A stretch of DNA of 64,000 nt from Chthonobacter albigriseus (GCF_013839445.1 NZ_JACDIT010000001.1:512126-576125), one strand, 5' to 3'; positions 33,401 through 43,034 are shown, counted from the stretch's first letter. The notes: generated by a model not told the origin, from the sequence alone. A program made the numbers and translations.

Positions 33401-35179
33401 TCAGGACGGAAGGTGCGTCTGCAGCCAGATCTCCAGGGTGGCGACCTGCCAGAGCGTGGAGCCGCCGAGCGGGGTGATGTCGCCCTTGGGATCGGCGATC
33501 AGCCGGTCGATCGCCTCGCGTCGGAACAGGCCCCGTTCGCGGGCCGTGCGGGAACCAAGCGCGTCGCGGACCATCTCCAGAACCGGTCCCTCGATGTACT
33601 TCAGCGCCGGGACCGGGAAGTAGCCCTTCGGGCGGTCGATCACCGCCGACGGAATGATCCGGCGGGCGACGTCCTTCAGCACCTTCTTGCCACCGTCGCC
33701 GAGCTTCAGCGGCGAGGGAATTCGCGCCGCGAGTTCAACCAGTTCGTGGTCGAGGAAGGGCACGCGCGCCTCCAGGCTGGAGGCCATGGTCATGTTGTCG
33801 ACGCGCTTCACGGGGTCGTCGACCAGCATCACCGTCGCATCGATGTGAAGCGCCTTGTCGACGGGGTCGGCGGCGCCGCTCTCGGCCATATGGCGGGCGA
33901 CGAAGTCGGTCGGCACGTCCCGGTCGGCGCGGGCGGCGGGGTCGAGCAATTCGGCCAGGCCTGCGTGGTCGCGATCGGCGAAGGCCGCCATGTAGCCGGC
34001 GACCGGATGGCGGCTGCCGGCGAGCTTCGGATACCAGTGGTAGCCTGCGAAGACCTCGTCGGCGCCCTGGCCGCTCTGCACCACCGTCACGTGCTTGGCG
34101 ACCTCCCGGGACAACAGGAAGAAGCCGACATTGTCGTAGGAGACCATCGGCTCGGACATGGCGCGGAAGCAGTCGGGCAGCGCCGCGATCAGGTCGGACG
34201 AGGGTACGAAGATGCGGGTGTGGTCGGTGTCGTAGTGGCTGGCGATCAGGTCGGAGTAGACGAACTCGTCCCCGATGAAGTCGTCGACCGTCTCGAAGCC
34301 GACGGAGAAGGTTTTCAGGCCGGCCTGCCCGGCCTCGGCGAGCAGGCCAACGATCAGGCTGGAATCAAGGCCGCCGGAGAGCAGCACGCCGACCGGCACG
34401 TCGGCCACCATGCGCCGGGCCACCGCCGTCTTCAGCGCGGCGAGCACCATCTCCTCCCACTCGGCGGCCGAGCGGCGCTCGTCGGCGGCATCGCGCCGGA
34501 ACGAGAGGTCCCAATAGCGGTGCTCGCGGAAGCGGCCGTCCGGCTCGATGATCCGCACCGTCGCGGGCGGCAGCTTGCGCACGCCCTTCAGCAGGGTCCA
34601 GGGCGGCGGAACCACGGCATGGAAGCGCATGAAGAACTCGACCGCCACCGGGTCCAGGGCGGTGTCCACCTCTCCGGCGGCCACCAGCGCCTGCAAGGTC
34701 GATGCAAACCGCAGGCGCCCGGGCGTTTCGGCGAGGTAGAGCGGCTTGATGCCGAAGCGATCGCGGACCAGCGCCAGGCGGCCAGTCTCGCGCTCGTGGA
34801 TGGCGAAGGCAAACATGCCGAGGAAGCGCCGGGGCGCGTCCTCGCCCCATTCCGCCCAGGCCTTCAGGATCACCTCGGTGTCACCATCGGTGGCAAAGGC
34901 ATGTCCCAAGCCTTCCAGCTCGCGGCGAAGCTCACGGTAATTGTAGATGCAGCCGTTGAAGACGATGGTCAGGCCCAGCGCCTGATCGTGCATCGGCTGC
35001 GCCGAGCGCTCGGAGAGATCGATGATCTTCAGCCGCCGGTGGCCGAGCGCGACCCGCCCGTCAGACCAGAGCCCGTGCCCATCCGGACCACGGTCGGTCA
35101 TGCATGCACCCATGCGGGAGACCGCGGAAACATCCGCGTCACGCCCGTCGAAAGTCACCTCGCCGCCCAATCCGCACAT
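33401..35179 (-). CDS. asnO: N-acetylglutaminylglutamine amidotransferase
   Basis: An asparagine-synthetase-like enzyme of 592 residues that amidates N-acetylglutaminylglutamine to the final osmolyte NAGGN. The start is fixed at the ATG at 35179 because the next residue must be the catalytic Cys2 (MCGLGGEVTF) of the class II glutamine amidotransferase domain; AAGGAG lies about ten bases upstream. The C-terminal synthase domain has the ATP pyrophosphatase loop VGVLLSGGLDSSLIVGLL. It is the first gene of the three-gene NAGGN unit, 59 bases before ngg. Expression in relatives rises with osmotic stress. Confidence 0.88.
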   Translation of the reverse strand: MCGLGGEVTFDGRDADVSAVSRMGACMTDRGPDGHGLWSDGRVALGHRRLKIIDLSERSAQPMHDQALGLTIVFNGCIYNYRELRRELEGLGHAFATDGDTEVILKAWAEWGEDAPRRFLGMFAFAIHERETGRLALVRDRFGIKPLYLAETPGRLRFASTLQALVAAGEVDTALDPVAVEFFMRFHAVVPPPWTLLKGVRKLPPATVRIIEPDGRFREHRYWDLSFRRDAADERRSAAEWEEMVLAALKTAVARRMVADVPVGVLLSGGLDSSLIVGLLAEAGQAGLKTFSVGFETVDDFIGDEFVYSDLIASHYDTDHTRIFVPSSDLIAALPDCFRAMSEPMVSYDNVGFFLLSREVAKHVTVVQSGQGADEVFAGYHWYPKLAGSRHPVAGYMAAFADRDHAGLAELLDPAARADRDVPTDFVARHMAESGAADPVDKALHIDATVMLVDDPVKRVDNMTMASSLEARVPFLDHELVELAARIPSPLKLGDGGKKVLKDVARRIIPSAVIDRPKGYFPVPALKYIEGPVLEMVRDALGSRTARERGLFRREAIDRLIADPKGDITPLGGSTLWQVATLEIWLQTHLPS

Positions 35180-35280
35180 CCGCCCGGCCACTCCTTCGCA
35201 TCGTCATCCGATAACGACGGAATGCGGGCGGTGCGGGGATGGTTCCGATCGAAAACGGGTACGGAGCCGTGGGGAAGGGG

Positions 35281-35775
35281 TCAGGCGACGTTCTGTTCGC
35301 CGGGCTTCACCTGCCAGATGTTCTGGCGGTTGCGGATCTCGCGCGGAGCCGGTCCGAAGTAGGTCGGGGTCTTCACGAAGTCGCGCGGGGCGAGGATCAC
35401 GCTCTGGATGCGCTGGTAGAGCGACTTCGCCGAGATCGGCTTGCAGAGCAGTTCGTGGATGCCGAGCCGGCGGGCCTCGATGATGCGACTGCGCTCGGTG
35501 TGCCCGGTCACCATGATGATCGGGATGTAGGCGAAGGGGTTGGACGGGTTTCGGATCATCCGCACCATGTCGGCGCCGTCGAGGATCGGCATCACCCAGT
35601 CGAGAATCAGGATGTCCGGGTTGGCGCGGTCCATGGCTTCCAGACCGCCGGCGCCGTCTTCGGCCTCCACGATCCGGCGCGCGCCGAAGCCCTGCAGCAT
35701 GGTGCGCAGGATCGTACGCATGTAGGCGCTATCTTCCACGACCAGGAAGGTCAGGGACGACAGATCGAGTTGCAC
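35281..35775 (-). CDS. Single-domain CheY-like response regulator
   Basis: A 164-residue protein with one receiver domain (residues ~8-125) and a ~40-residue tail without a recognisable output domain. The phosphorylation site is Asp59 (ILILDWVMP), with acidic residue Glu14/Asp15, Thr90 (IMVTGH) and Lys112 (CKPISA) in their expected places. The start is GTG at 35775, preceded by AGGAG. It is divergent from hemA; asnO begins 101 bases downstream on the same strand. No kinase is adjacent. The tail (FGPAPREIRNRQNIW) occurs in similar solo regulators of alphaproteobacteria, but its partner is unknown. Confidence 0.85.
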   Translation of the reverse strand: MQLDLSSLTFLVVEDSAYMRTILRTMLQGFGARRIVEAEDGAGGLEAMDRANPDILILDWVMPILDGADMVRMIRNPSNPFAYIPIIMVTGHTERSRIIEARRLGIHELLCKPISAKSLYQRIQSVILAPRDFVKTPTYFGPAPREIRNRQNIWQVKPGEQNVA

Positions 35776-35945
35776 CGGAACACTCCTTTTCCGCGAACAG
35801 TGTCCGCCGCAAACATGAAAAAGGGGTTAGGGAGCCGCTCTCCGTCTTTTCGACAGGATTTCGTTAGAAGTGTTGGCTCACCATGTCGTATCGGCCTTCC
35901 CTGCACCGATGCCGCACTTCCCGATTGGCGAGACCATCCCGATGT

Positions 35946-35959
35946 TTGATGCCGATCAA
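35946..35959 (+). promoter_or_regulatory. FNR/FixK box upstream of hemA
   Basis: TTGAT-GCCG-ATCAA is an exact FNR/FixK consensus. GATATT at 35983-35988 is correctly spaced as a -10 for class II activation (box centre near -42). It lies 141 bp before the hemA start. Confidence 0.82.
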
Positions 35960-36038
35960 GGACTGCCGCGTCCAGCCTGTCGGATATTGGCCGGACCGAC
36001 GGACGGGTCGGGAATCATCGCGGCGCGGCATTCTGGCT

Positions 36039-36066
36039 TTCGACAGCCGGCAAGGGTCTGTATAAG
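36039..36066 (+). promoter_or_regulatory. Second, sigma-70-like hemA promoter
   Basis: TTCGAC (36039-36044) and TATAAG (36061-36066) are separated by 16 bases and lie 34 bp upstream of the hemA ATG. No FixK box is positioned for it, so it is probably a housekeeping promoter. Confidence 0.55.
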
Positions 36067-36099
36067 GTGTGCGCGATCGGGGAGGGAACGGATCTGATC

Positions 36100-37374
36100 A
36101 TGGACTACACTCTCTTTTTCGAAGACGCGGTTAGGGCTCTGAAGGACGAGAAGCGCTACCGGGTTTTCGCCGATCTGGAGCGGGTCGCAGGCCGATTCCC
36201 CCGTGCACTCTGGCGCCGTGGCGACGAGACCCAGGAGATCGTGGTCTGGTGCTCCAACGACTACCTGGGCATGGGACAGCATCCGAAGGTGATCTCGGCG
36301 ATGACCGAGACGGCGCAGCGCATGGGCGCGGGCGCCGGCGGCACGCGCAACATCTCCGGCACGAATCACCCGCTGGTCCAGCTTGAGAACGAGCTCGCGG
36401 ATCTGCACCAGAAGGAAGCCGCGCTTATCTTCACGTCCGGCTACGTCTCCAACGAGGCGGCGATCTCCACGATCGCCAAGCTGCTGCCGGACTGCCTGAT
36501 CCTCTCCGACCAGTTGAACCATGCCTCGATGATCCACGGCGTTCGGTCGTCGGGCGTCTCCAAGCAGGTGTGGCGCCACAACGACCTCGCCCACCTGGAG
36601 GACCTCCTCAAGGCGGCCGGGCGCGAGCGCGCAAAGCTGATCGTGTTCGAGAGCGTCTACTCCATGGACGGCGACGTCGCGCCGATCGAGCGGATCGCCG
36701 ATCTCGCCGACAAGTACAACGCCTACACCTATATCGACGAGGTCCACGCGGTCGGCATGTACGGTGCGCGCGGCGCGGGCATCTGCGAGCGCGACGGCGT
36801 GATGGATCGCATCGACGTCATCGAAGGCACGCTCGCCAAGGGCTTCGGCGTGATGGGCGGCTACATCACCGGCACCTCCGCGCTGGTCGATGCGGTACGC
36901 TCCTATGCGCCGGGCTTCATCTTCACGACCGCCCTGCCCCCGGGGCTCTGCGCGGCTGCCACCGCGTCGATCCGGCACCTCAAGGAGAGCACCGCAGAGC
37001 GCGAGGCGCACCAGCGCCAGTCGGCCCGCACCAAGGCCGTCCTGCTTGCCGCCGGGCTGCCGGTGATGCCGAGCGAGACGCACATCGTGCCGCTCCTGGT
37101 CGGCAATCCGGACCTCTGCAAGAAGGCCTCGGACATCCTCCTGGAAAAGCACGGCATCTACATCCAGCCGATCAACTACCCGACCGTGCCGCGCGGCACG
37201 GAGCGGCTGCGCATCACGCCGACGCCCTACCACGACGACTCGCTGGTGGAGCATCTGGCCAACGCGCTGGTCGACGTCTGGGAAACGCTGGAACTGCCGC
37301 TCAACACGCCGCAGCCCATCGAGGACGACGGCGTCGTCATCCGCCGCCAGATCTTCCGCGCCGCGGGCGGCTGA
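36100..37374 (+). CDS. hemA: 5-aminolevulinate synthase
   Basis: PLP-dependent enzyme of 424 residues that condenses glycine and succinyl-CoA to 5-aminolevulinate, the first haem precursor in alphaproteobacteria. Conserved elements are [34 protein letters not shown], the PLP-contact segment [18 protein letters not shown] and the Schiff-base lysine in [15 protein letters not shown]. The ATG at 36100 ([26 protein letters not shown]) is the canonical start; GGGGAGGG lies upstream. Two putative promoters, one FixK-type, suggest higher expression at low oxygen to supply haem for the cbb3 oxidase encoded downstream. A terminator follows. Confidence 0.96.
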   Translation: MDYTLFFEDAVRALKDEKRYRVFADLERVAGRFPRALWRRGDETQEIVVWCSNDYLGMGQHPKVISAMTETAQRMGAGAGGTRNISGTNHPLVQLENELADLHQKEAALIFTSGYVSNEAAISTIAKLLPDCLILSDQLNHASMIHGVRSSGVSKQVWRHNDLAHLEDLLKAAGRERAKLIVFESVYSMDGDVAPIERIADLADKYNAYTYIDEVHAVGMYGARGAGICERDGVMDRIDVIEGTLAKGFGVMGGYITGTSALVDAVRSYAPGFIFTTALPPGLCAAATASIRHLKESTAEREAHQRQSARTKAVLLAAGLPVMPSETHIVPLLVGNPDLCKKASDILLEKHGIYIQPINYPTVPRGTERLRITPTPYHDDSLVEHLANALVDVWETLELPLNTPQPIEDDGVVIRRQIFRAAGG

Positions 37375-37406
37375 CTGCGGGCTTCTGTCCCCCAAGAACA
37401 ATGCAG

Positions 37407-37432
37407 AAGGCGGGCTCAAGGCCCGCCTTTTT
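37407..37432 (+). terminator. Rho-independent terminator of hemA
   Basis: A 9-bp stem AAGGCGGGC/GCCCGCCTT with loop TCAAG runs into five T residues, 33 bases after the hemA stop. Confidence 0.93.
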
Positions 37433-37511
37433 CGTTCGGAAGGAGCGGGCGACGAGGGTCGTCCCGCGATGGCAGGGGCCGCGCCGGTCGCTGCGCCGCA
37501 ACGCTCGACAA

Positions 37512-37679
37512 TCAATCCCCGCCGTCTCCGTCCCCATCGATGTCGTCGTCCTGGATGGCGCGCCAGGCGGCGCCGTCGAGGTCGTCGTATTGGCCGTGCT
37601 TCAGCGACCACATGAAACCGGCGAGGCCGAGGAGGCCGAGGCCGAGCGCGACGGGCACGAGGTAGACGAGGACGTTCAC
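37512..37679 (-). CDS. ccoS: cbb3-type oxidase assembly protein CcoS
   Basis: A 55-residue protein with one membrane helix (VLVYLVPVALGLGLLGLAGFMWSL) followed by the CcoS motif KHGQYDDLDGAAWRAI and an acidic tail. CcoS is needed for cofactor insertion into cbb3 oxidase. The start is GTG at 37679, overlapping the ccoI stop in a GTGA arrangement. It is the last gene of ccoGHIS. Confidence 0.92.
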   Translation of the reverse strand: MNVLVYLVPVALGLGLLGLAGFMWSLKHGQYDDLDGAAWRAIQDDDIDGDGDGGD

Positions 37680-39970
37680 GCCGGGGTCTCCGTTGCCGGC
37701 GCGCCTGACGCCGTCGAACGCGCGGCCGCCGCCGGGGGTTTCGCCACCCGGCGCAGGCGCAGCGCGTTGACCGTCACGATCAGCGACGAGCCGGACATGG
37801 CGAGGGCTGCGATCAGCGGCGTGACGTAGCCGAGCACGGCGATCGGCACGGCGAGGGCGTTGTAGACGACGGCGATGGCGAGGTTTTCGCTCATCAGGCG
37901 GCGGGCGGCGCGGGCGACTTCCAGCGCCACCGCCACCGGTGCCAGCCGCTCGCCGAGGAACACGGCGTCGGAGGCGGCCTGAGCGATGTGCGCGCCCGTC
38001 ACCGGCGAGAGCGACACGTGGGCCGCTGCAAGCGAGGGTGCGTCGTTGAGCCCGTCTCCCACCATCAGCACGCGGCGGCCCTCGGCCTTCAGCGTCTCCA
38101 GGCGCGCGATCTTGGCGGTGGGATCGACCTCGGCGCGCCATTCGGCGACGTCCAGGGCGCGGGCGACCTCGGCGACCGCGGGCGTGCGGTCGCCGGAGAG
38201 GATCTCCACGGCACAGCCGCGCTGCTTCAGGCGGGCGATCGTCTCGGCGGCGTCGCTCTTCAGGCTCTGGCCGAGCGCAAAGAGAAGCGGCGCGCGGCTG
38301 CCTTCTCGGAAGGCGATCAGCGAGGCGGACGGGTGGGCGTCGCGCACCTCGGCGGCGTCGTCATCCTCCACGGCACAGAAGGCCAGGCTCCCGAGCCGCA
38401 GCGTCTCGCCGTCGTGCATGGCGTGGACACCCTCGCCCGCGGTCTCGCGGATCGCGTCGAAGGGGTCGCTCGCGTCCGCGGCCTTGGCGAGGGCGCGGGC
38501 AAGCGGGTGGCGGCTGCCGAGCGCAAGGCGGCCGGCGCGGGCGAGCGCGTCGGCGGGAACCGAAGCGGCGTTGAGGAGGCGCGGCTCCGGGCTGGTCAGC
38601 GTGCCGGTCTTGTCGAACACGACGGTGTCGACGGCGGCCAACCGCTCGATGCCGTCACCGGCGTTGAGAAGGATGCCGTTGCGGAACAGCCGGCCGGCCG
38701 CGACCACCTGGACCGCCGGGATGGCGAGCGCCAGCGCGCAGGGACAGGTGATGATCAGCACCGCGATGGCGATGACCAGCGCCTCGTTCCAGTGGACGCC
38801 GACGGCCATCCAGCCGAGGAAGGTCAGCGCCGCCGCGGAATGGACGATCGGCGCGTAGGCCTTCGCGGCGCGATCGGCGAGGCGCATGGTGCCGGCCTTG
38901 GCGGACTGGGCCTCGGCGATCAGCCGCTCGATCTCGGCGACCAGCGTGCCCTCGGCCGCCGCGGTGACCTCCACGGTGAGGTTGCCGAAGCCGTTCAGCG
39001 TGCCGGCGTGGACCATGTCGCCGCGGCGCACGGTGGCGGGCGTGGTTTCGCCGGTGACGAGGCTGGTGTCGATCTCGGACGTGCCGACGCGGACGATGCC
39101 GTCGACCGCGACGCGCTCGCCCGGCCGGACCAGCACCCGGTCGCCGACGCGGATGCGGGAGACCGGCACCTCCGTCAGCGTGCCGTCTTCGCCCATGCGC
39201 ACGGCGCTGTCGGCCCGCAAGGTCGCCAGCGTCTCGGCCTCCACGGCCGTGCGGCGGCGCATGTTCTCGTCCAGGAAGCGGCCGAGCAGCAGGAAGAACA
39301 GGAGCATCAGCGCGCTGTCGAAGTAGGCCTCGTGGGCGTGCGTCAGGGTGTTGACCACGGACAGCGCCATGGCCAGCGTGATGCCGATGGAGATCGGCAC
39401 GTCCATGTTGACGGCGCGCCGACGGATTGCGGCGAGCGCGCTCTCGTAGAAGGGGCGCGCGGCGTAGGCAACGCAGGGGATGGCGACCAGCGCCGACATC
39501 CAGTGGAAGAAGTCACGCGTCTCGGCGGTGATGTCCGTCACGTTGCCGGACCAGACGCTGACCGACATCAGCATCACGTTCATGCCGCCGAAGCCGGCGA
39601 CACCGAGGCACTTCAGGAGCCGCTTGGATTCCGCCGAGCGGCCGTCGCGGCGCGCTGCCGGATCGAAGGGCTGCGCGGGATAGCCGATCGCCTTCATGCG
39701 GTCGAGGATGCGGTCGGGCACCAGGGCGCCGGGGTCGTAGACCACCACGACCCGGCGGCTCGCCAGGTTGACGCGGGCGGAGGCGATCCCCTGCACGCGC
39801 TTCAGGCCGCGCTCGATGTCGCCCATGCAGGCGGCGCAGGTGATGCCCTCCACGGCGAGCTCCAGGCGGCGTCGGCCGCCATCCTCCGCGGTGGTGTAGG
39901 CGGTCCAATCGCGCTCCGGCGGCGGCAGATCGGCCGCGGGAGAGGCAAGCGGCGCGCTGAGGCTGGTCAT
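37676..39970 (-). CDS. ccoI: Copper-translocating P-type ATPase for cbb3 oxidase assembly
   Basis: P1B-type ATPase of 764 residues. An N-terminal heavy-metal-associated domain has EGITCAACMGDIE (CxxC). Further on are eight membrane helices with the metal-site CPC in IITCPCALALAIP, the actuator loop TGET, the phosphorylation motif FDKTGTL, the HP motif region SRHPLARAL and the hinge VGDGLNDAPSL. CcoI exports copper across the membrane for the Cu-B centre of CcoN. It starts 11 bases after ccoH and overlaps ccoS. Confidence 0.95.
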   Translation of the reverse strand: MTSLSAPLASPAADLPPPERDWTAYTTAEDGGRRRLELAVEGITCAACMGDIERGLKRVQGIASARVNLASRRVVVVYDPGALVPDRILDRMKAIGYPAQPFDPAARRDGRSAESKRLLKCLGVAGFGGMNVMLMSVSVWSGNVTDITAETRDFFHWMSALVAIPCVAYAARPFYESALAAIRRRAVNMDVPISIGITLAMALSVVNTLTHAHEAYFDSALMLLFFLLLGRFLDENMRRRTAVEAETLATLRADSAVRMGEDGTLTEVPVSRIRVGDRVLVRPGERVAVDGIVRVGTSEIDTSLVTGETTPATVRRGDMVHAGTLNGFGNLTVEVTAAAEGTLVAEIERLIAEAQSAKAGTMRLADRAAKAYAPIVHSAAALTFLGWMAVGVHWNEALVIAIAVLIITCPCALALAIPAVQVVAAGRLFRNGILLNAGDGIERLAAVDTVVFDKTGTLTSPEPRLLNAASVPADALARAGRLALGSRHPLARALAKAADASDPFDAIRETAGEGVHAMHDGETLRLGSLAFCAVEDDDAAEVRDAHPSASLIAFREGSRAPLLFALGQSLKSDAAETIARLKQRGCAVEILSGDRTPAVAEVARALDVAEWRAEVDPTAKIARLETLKAEGRRVLMVGDGLNDAPSLAAAHVSLSPVTGAHIAQAASDAVFLGERLAPVAVALEVARAARRLMSENLAIAVVYNALAVPIAVLGYVTPLIAALAMSGSSLIVTVNALRLRRVAKPPAAAARSTASGAPATETPA

Positions 39971-39981
39971 GGCGACGCTCC

Positions 39982-40488
39982 TCAGTTGGCCAGCATCAAG
40001 GCGTTGCGGCTCATGAACAGGCGCTCGCCGCCGCGCGTGGCGGTCAGCACCAGCATGCGCCGGCCAGCAGCTTCGCCGGCGATGATGCCGCGATATCGGC
40101 CGGGCTCGGTTTCCGCGAGAACGACCATGCGGTCGCCGCTCGTCATCGTCGGATGTTCCAGCTCGGCGGTGACGGTCAGCCCCGCCTCCGGATAGCCGTC
40201 CCGGGAGGTGAAGGTCACGGCGATCTCGGCGCCGGCATCGCCGAGCCCGGCGGAAAGGTCCACCGTCCAGCCCCGTTCGTCCTGGGCGTGCGCGGCCTCC
40301 ACCTCGGCCCGGAACTCCTGCCCGGCCTTGTAGGAGGAGGCGACCTCAAGGCCGGGGAACGTGCCCAGCGCGTAGTAGATGAAAACGCCGTTGACCGCGA
40401 AGATCACGGCGAAGAAGGCGAGCATCCAGTAGAGCACGGTCCAGCCGGTGACCGGACGTCCGCCGTCGGTGGTTCGGGTCGTTGCCAT
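39982..40488 (-). CDS. ccoH: cbb3-type oxidase assembly protein CcoH (FixH family)
   Basis: A 168-residue membrane-anchored protein with one N-terminal helix (WTVLYWMLAFFAVIFAVNGVFIYYAL) and a periplasmic FixH domain with the conserved YKAGQEF. It helps assemble cbb3 oxidase, forming a unit with CcoI. The ATG at 40488 (MATTRTTDGG) follows AGGAGGG. It lies 67 bases downstream of ccoG and 11 upstream of ccoI. Confidence 0.92.
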   Translation of the reverse strand: MATTRTTDGGRPVTGWTVLYWMLAFFAVIFAVNGVFIYYALGTFPGLEVASSYKAGQEFRAEVEAAHAQDERGWTVDLSAGLGDAGAEIAVTFTSRDGYPEAGLTVTAELEHPTMTSGDRMVVLAETEPGRYRGIIAGEAAGRRMLVLTATRGGERLFMSRNALMLAN

Positions 40489-40555
40489 CTCGAGATCCCT
40501 CCTCGATCGTGTTGGAGCGCGGCGGCACCCGTCCGTGTCGCCGCGCTGTCGGCCG

Positions 40556-42010
40556 TCACTTCTGCGGCAGCTTGAAGAAGTCGCGGGCGATCGCCGCCTC
40601 GCCGCTCGAGATGTCGACGATGCGGAAGACCACCGGCGTGGAGTCGTCGAGCCCCTCCGCACTCTGCGTGGAGACGTGCACCCGCAGCTCGCGCGTGGTG
40701 TCCGGGCCGACCGTCACCAACGGCACATCCCTGAAAGTCTGGTCCACGCCGACCGCGTCGATCACCGCGCCGTCCGGCAGACCGTCGACGCCCAGCGTGA
40801 AGGAGCGCTCCTCCGTCCGCTTGTTGAGGATGCGCACGGTGTAGCCGTTGCGGATGCCGCCCTCGGAGAGCTGCACGGCGATCGGGTTGCGGTCGTGCAG
40901 GACGTTGACGTCCTGGAAGGCGCGCGTGGCGAGCGTATAGGTCATCACGGCACCCACCACGGCGATCAGGCCGGCGTAGAGCACCGTGCGGGCGCGGACG
41001 ATCCGGTAGATCGGCGGCTTGCCCGCAGCCCGGCGGGCGATGTTCATGTCGGTGTCGTAGCCGATCAGCCCGGGCTCGCGGCCGACCTTGGTCATCATCG
41101 TGTCGCAGGCGTCGATGCAGAGGCCGCACTGGATGCAGCCGAGCTGGATGCCGTCGCGGATGTCGACGCCGGTCGGGCAGGCGTGCACGCAGGCGATGCA
41201 GTCGATGCAGTCGCCGGCCGGGGCGCCAGCGGCCCGCGCCTTCTCGGCCGTCTTCACCGACATGCGCGGCTCGCCGCGATCACCGCGGTAGGTGACGTTC
41301 AGCGCCCACTCGTCGGTGAGGGCAGCCTGGATGCGCGGCCACGGGCACATGTAGAGGCAGACCTGCTCGCGCATGTGGCCGGCGAGCGCGTAGGTGGTGA
41401 AGGTCAGGATGCCGATCCAGATGTAGACCGCCAGCGGGGCCTGGTGGGTGATCAGGTCGTGCACCAGCGTCGGGGCGTCGGCGAAGTAGAGCACCCAGGC
41501 GCCGCCTGTCCACCAGGCGATCATCAGCCAGGCGACATGCTTCATGGTCTTGCGGGCGATCTTCTCGCCGTACCAGGGCTGCTTGTCGAGCAGGATGCGC
41601 TCGCGGCGGTCGCCTTCGATCCAGCGCTCCACCTGCATGAAGAGGTCGGTCCAAACCGTCTGCGGGCAGAGATAGCCGCACCAGACGCGGCCGGCGACCG
41701 CGTTCATCAGGAACAGCATCAGGGCGGCGACCACGAGCAGACCGGTGAGGTAGTAGACCTCCTGCGGCCAGATCTCGATGAAGAAGAAGTAGGCGCGCCG
41801 CCCCGCGAGGTCGATCAGCACCGCCTGGTCGGGCGCATTCGGCCCACGGTCCCAGCGGACGAAGGGCAGGAAATAGTAGAGGCCGAGCGTGATGAACAGC
41901 ACCGCCCACTTGATCGTGCGCAGGCGCCCGTGCACCGCCGCCGGGTAGATCTTCTTGGCGGCGGCGTAGAGGACATCCCCACCCGCGGCCCCGTCGGAAT
42001 CGACGCTCAT
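40556..42010 (-). CDS. ccoG: Iron-sulphur membrane protein CcoG (FixG/RdxA)
   Basis: A 484-residue polyferredoxin with about five membrane helices (for example WAVLFITLGLYYFLPFV and YLTGLLVVAALMLFLMNAV), the NapH-like CGYLCPQTVW and CLYMCPWPRIQ motifs, and two ferredoxin-type 4Fe-4S clusters (CIDCIACVHACPTGVDI and CIQCGLCIDACD). A C-terminal beta-rich periplasmic domain follows (VNVLHDRNPIAVQLSEGGIRNGY). CcoG reduces copper for cbb3 oxidase assembly. The ATG at 42010 follows GAGGAG at good spacing; longer readings are not supported. It is the first gene of ccoGHIS and has a FixK box in front. Confidence 0.94.
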   Translation of the reverse strand: MSVDSDGAAGGDVLYAAAKKIYPAAVHGRLRTIKWAVLFITLGLYYFLPFVRWDRGPNAPDQAVLIDLAGRRAYFFFIEIWPQEVYYLTGLLVVAALMLFLMNAVAGRVWCGYLCPQTVWTDLFMQVERWIEGDRRERILLDKQPWYGEKIARKTMKHVAWLMIAWWTGGAWVLYFADAPTLVHDLITHQAPLAVYIWIGILTFTTYALAGHMREQVCLYMCPWPRIQAALTDEWALNVTYRGDRGEPRMSVKTAEKARAAGAPAGDCIDCIACVHACPTGVDIRDGIQLGCIQCGLCIDACDTMMTKVGREPGLIGYDTDMNIARRAAGKPPIYRIVRARTVLYAGLIAVVGAVMTYTLATRAFQDVNVLHDRNPIAVQLSEGGIRNGYTVRILNKRTEERSFTLGVDGLPDGAVIDAVGVDQTFRDVPLVTVGPDTTRELRVHVSTQSAEGLDDSTPVVFRIVDISSGEAAIARDFFKLPQK

Positions 42011-42070
42011 GTCCGGCCCACTCCTCATGCGCGGACCGGGGCGCTTCCGTCCACCCCATCCGCGAGGCCG

Positions 42071-42113
42071 ACTATGGGGGAAAGGGGGGCGCGGGGCTTT
42101 GACATTGGTCAAA
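42071..42113 (-). promoter_or_regulatory. FNR/FixK-dependent promoter of ccoGHIS
   Basis: The box TTGAC-ATTG-GTCAA (42099-42112) is followed in the direction of transcription, after exactly 22 bases, by a -10-like CATAGT (42071-42076). This is the class II geometry. Confidence 0.83.
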
Positions 42114-42217
42114 GGGCGGGAGGGGGCGGGGGCCGAGGTTGTTGAGCTTTGAAGACGCACCGGTCCGGCGTCTGTAAGCCTTGCCGAGGAGCGGGCGTAA
42201 ACGTGGGGCTCGGCGGA

Positions 42218-42841
42218 TCAGCCTGGCCACGCGACGAGTGCCGCGACCACGACAAAGATGAGGCCGGCGAAGCGGGCGGCCCAGATCGTGAACGCCGGGC
42301 GGCCCGCCATCAAGCCGCCGAGCCTTGCGGCGCCGGTCGCGACCGAACCATAGACCACCGCCTGAACCGTGACCGTCATTATGCCCAGGACGACGGCTTG
42401 CAGCCAGATCGGGCCATAGGCCGACTTCAGGAACTGCGGGTAGACGGAGAAGACGAACAGATACGCCTTCGGATTGAGCAGGCAGGTTAGCAAGCCTTGG
42501 GCGAACACGGTCACAGCCGGACGCAGTGCCCCCGGTCTTACCGGGCCGAGGGAGATCGAACTTCGGATCAGGGTGAAGCCGATCCATGCCATGTAGGCGG
42601 CCCCTGCGTAGACAACCACCGGCAGCACTGCTGGCATCCAGCGGGCCAGGACTCCGACCCCGACCGCGCCAAAGAGCGTGTGCACGGCCCCACCGGACGC
42701 GATGCCTGCCGTCGCGGCTATTCCCAGGCGGCGTCCGCCGGTTATCGCGTTCGTCATGACGAACAGCATGTCCATGCCCGGTACGATGATGATGCCGGCC
42801 AGCAGAACAAGAAAAAGCGCAAGGTTTTCAGCGTAGTCCAT
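42218..42841 (-). CDS. LysE/RhtB-family amino-acid exporter
   Basis: A 207-residue transporter with about six helices and the family's N-terminal motif IIIVPGMDMLFVMTNAITGGRRLGIAATAGIASGGAVHT (a variant of the GPxxxxV...G...G...G pattern) and the later LTCLLNPKAYLFVFSVYPQF. Members export amino acids such as threonine, homoserine or lysine; the substrate cannot be told. The ATG at 42841 follows GGAG. It stands between the ccoGHIS promoter and a glutathione S-transferase gene and has no apparent link with the cco genes. Confidence 0.88.
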   Translation of the reverse strand: MDYAENLALFLVLLAGIIIVPGMDMLFVMTNAITGGRRLGIAATAGIASGGAVHTLFGAVGVGVLARWMPAVLPVVVYAGAAYMAWIGFTLIRSSISLGPVRPGALRPAVTVFAQGLLTCLLNPKAYLFVFSVYPQFLKSAYGPIWLQAVVLGIMTVTVQAVVYGSVATGAARLGGLMAGRPAFTIWAARFAGLIFVVVAALVAWPG

Positions 42842-43034
42842 CCGTTCGCTCCGTCCGAGGGCCGGGCAATCTGGCCACGCGTTTCAAGAAATACCGGCCT
42901 AGTGACAGAAGTTGGCAGCATTATTCCGCTTGGCGCCGAGCGTTGATGTCGGTCCTGCAAGCCTGAGCCAGCAGGCTCTCGACCCGCCGCACGCCCTCTG
43001 CCATCCTCCCGGCCAACAACCCGGGAGGAGCTCC

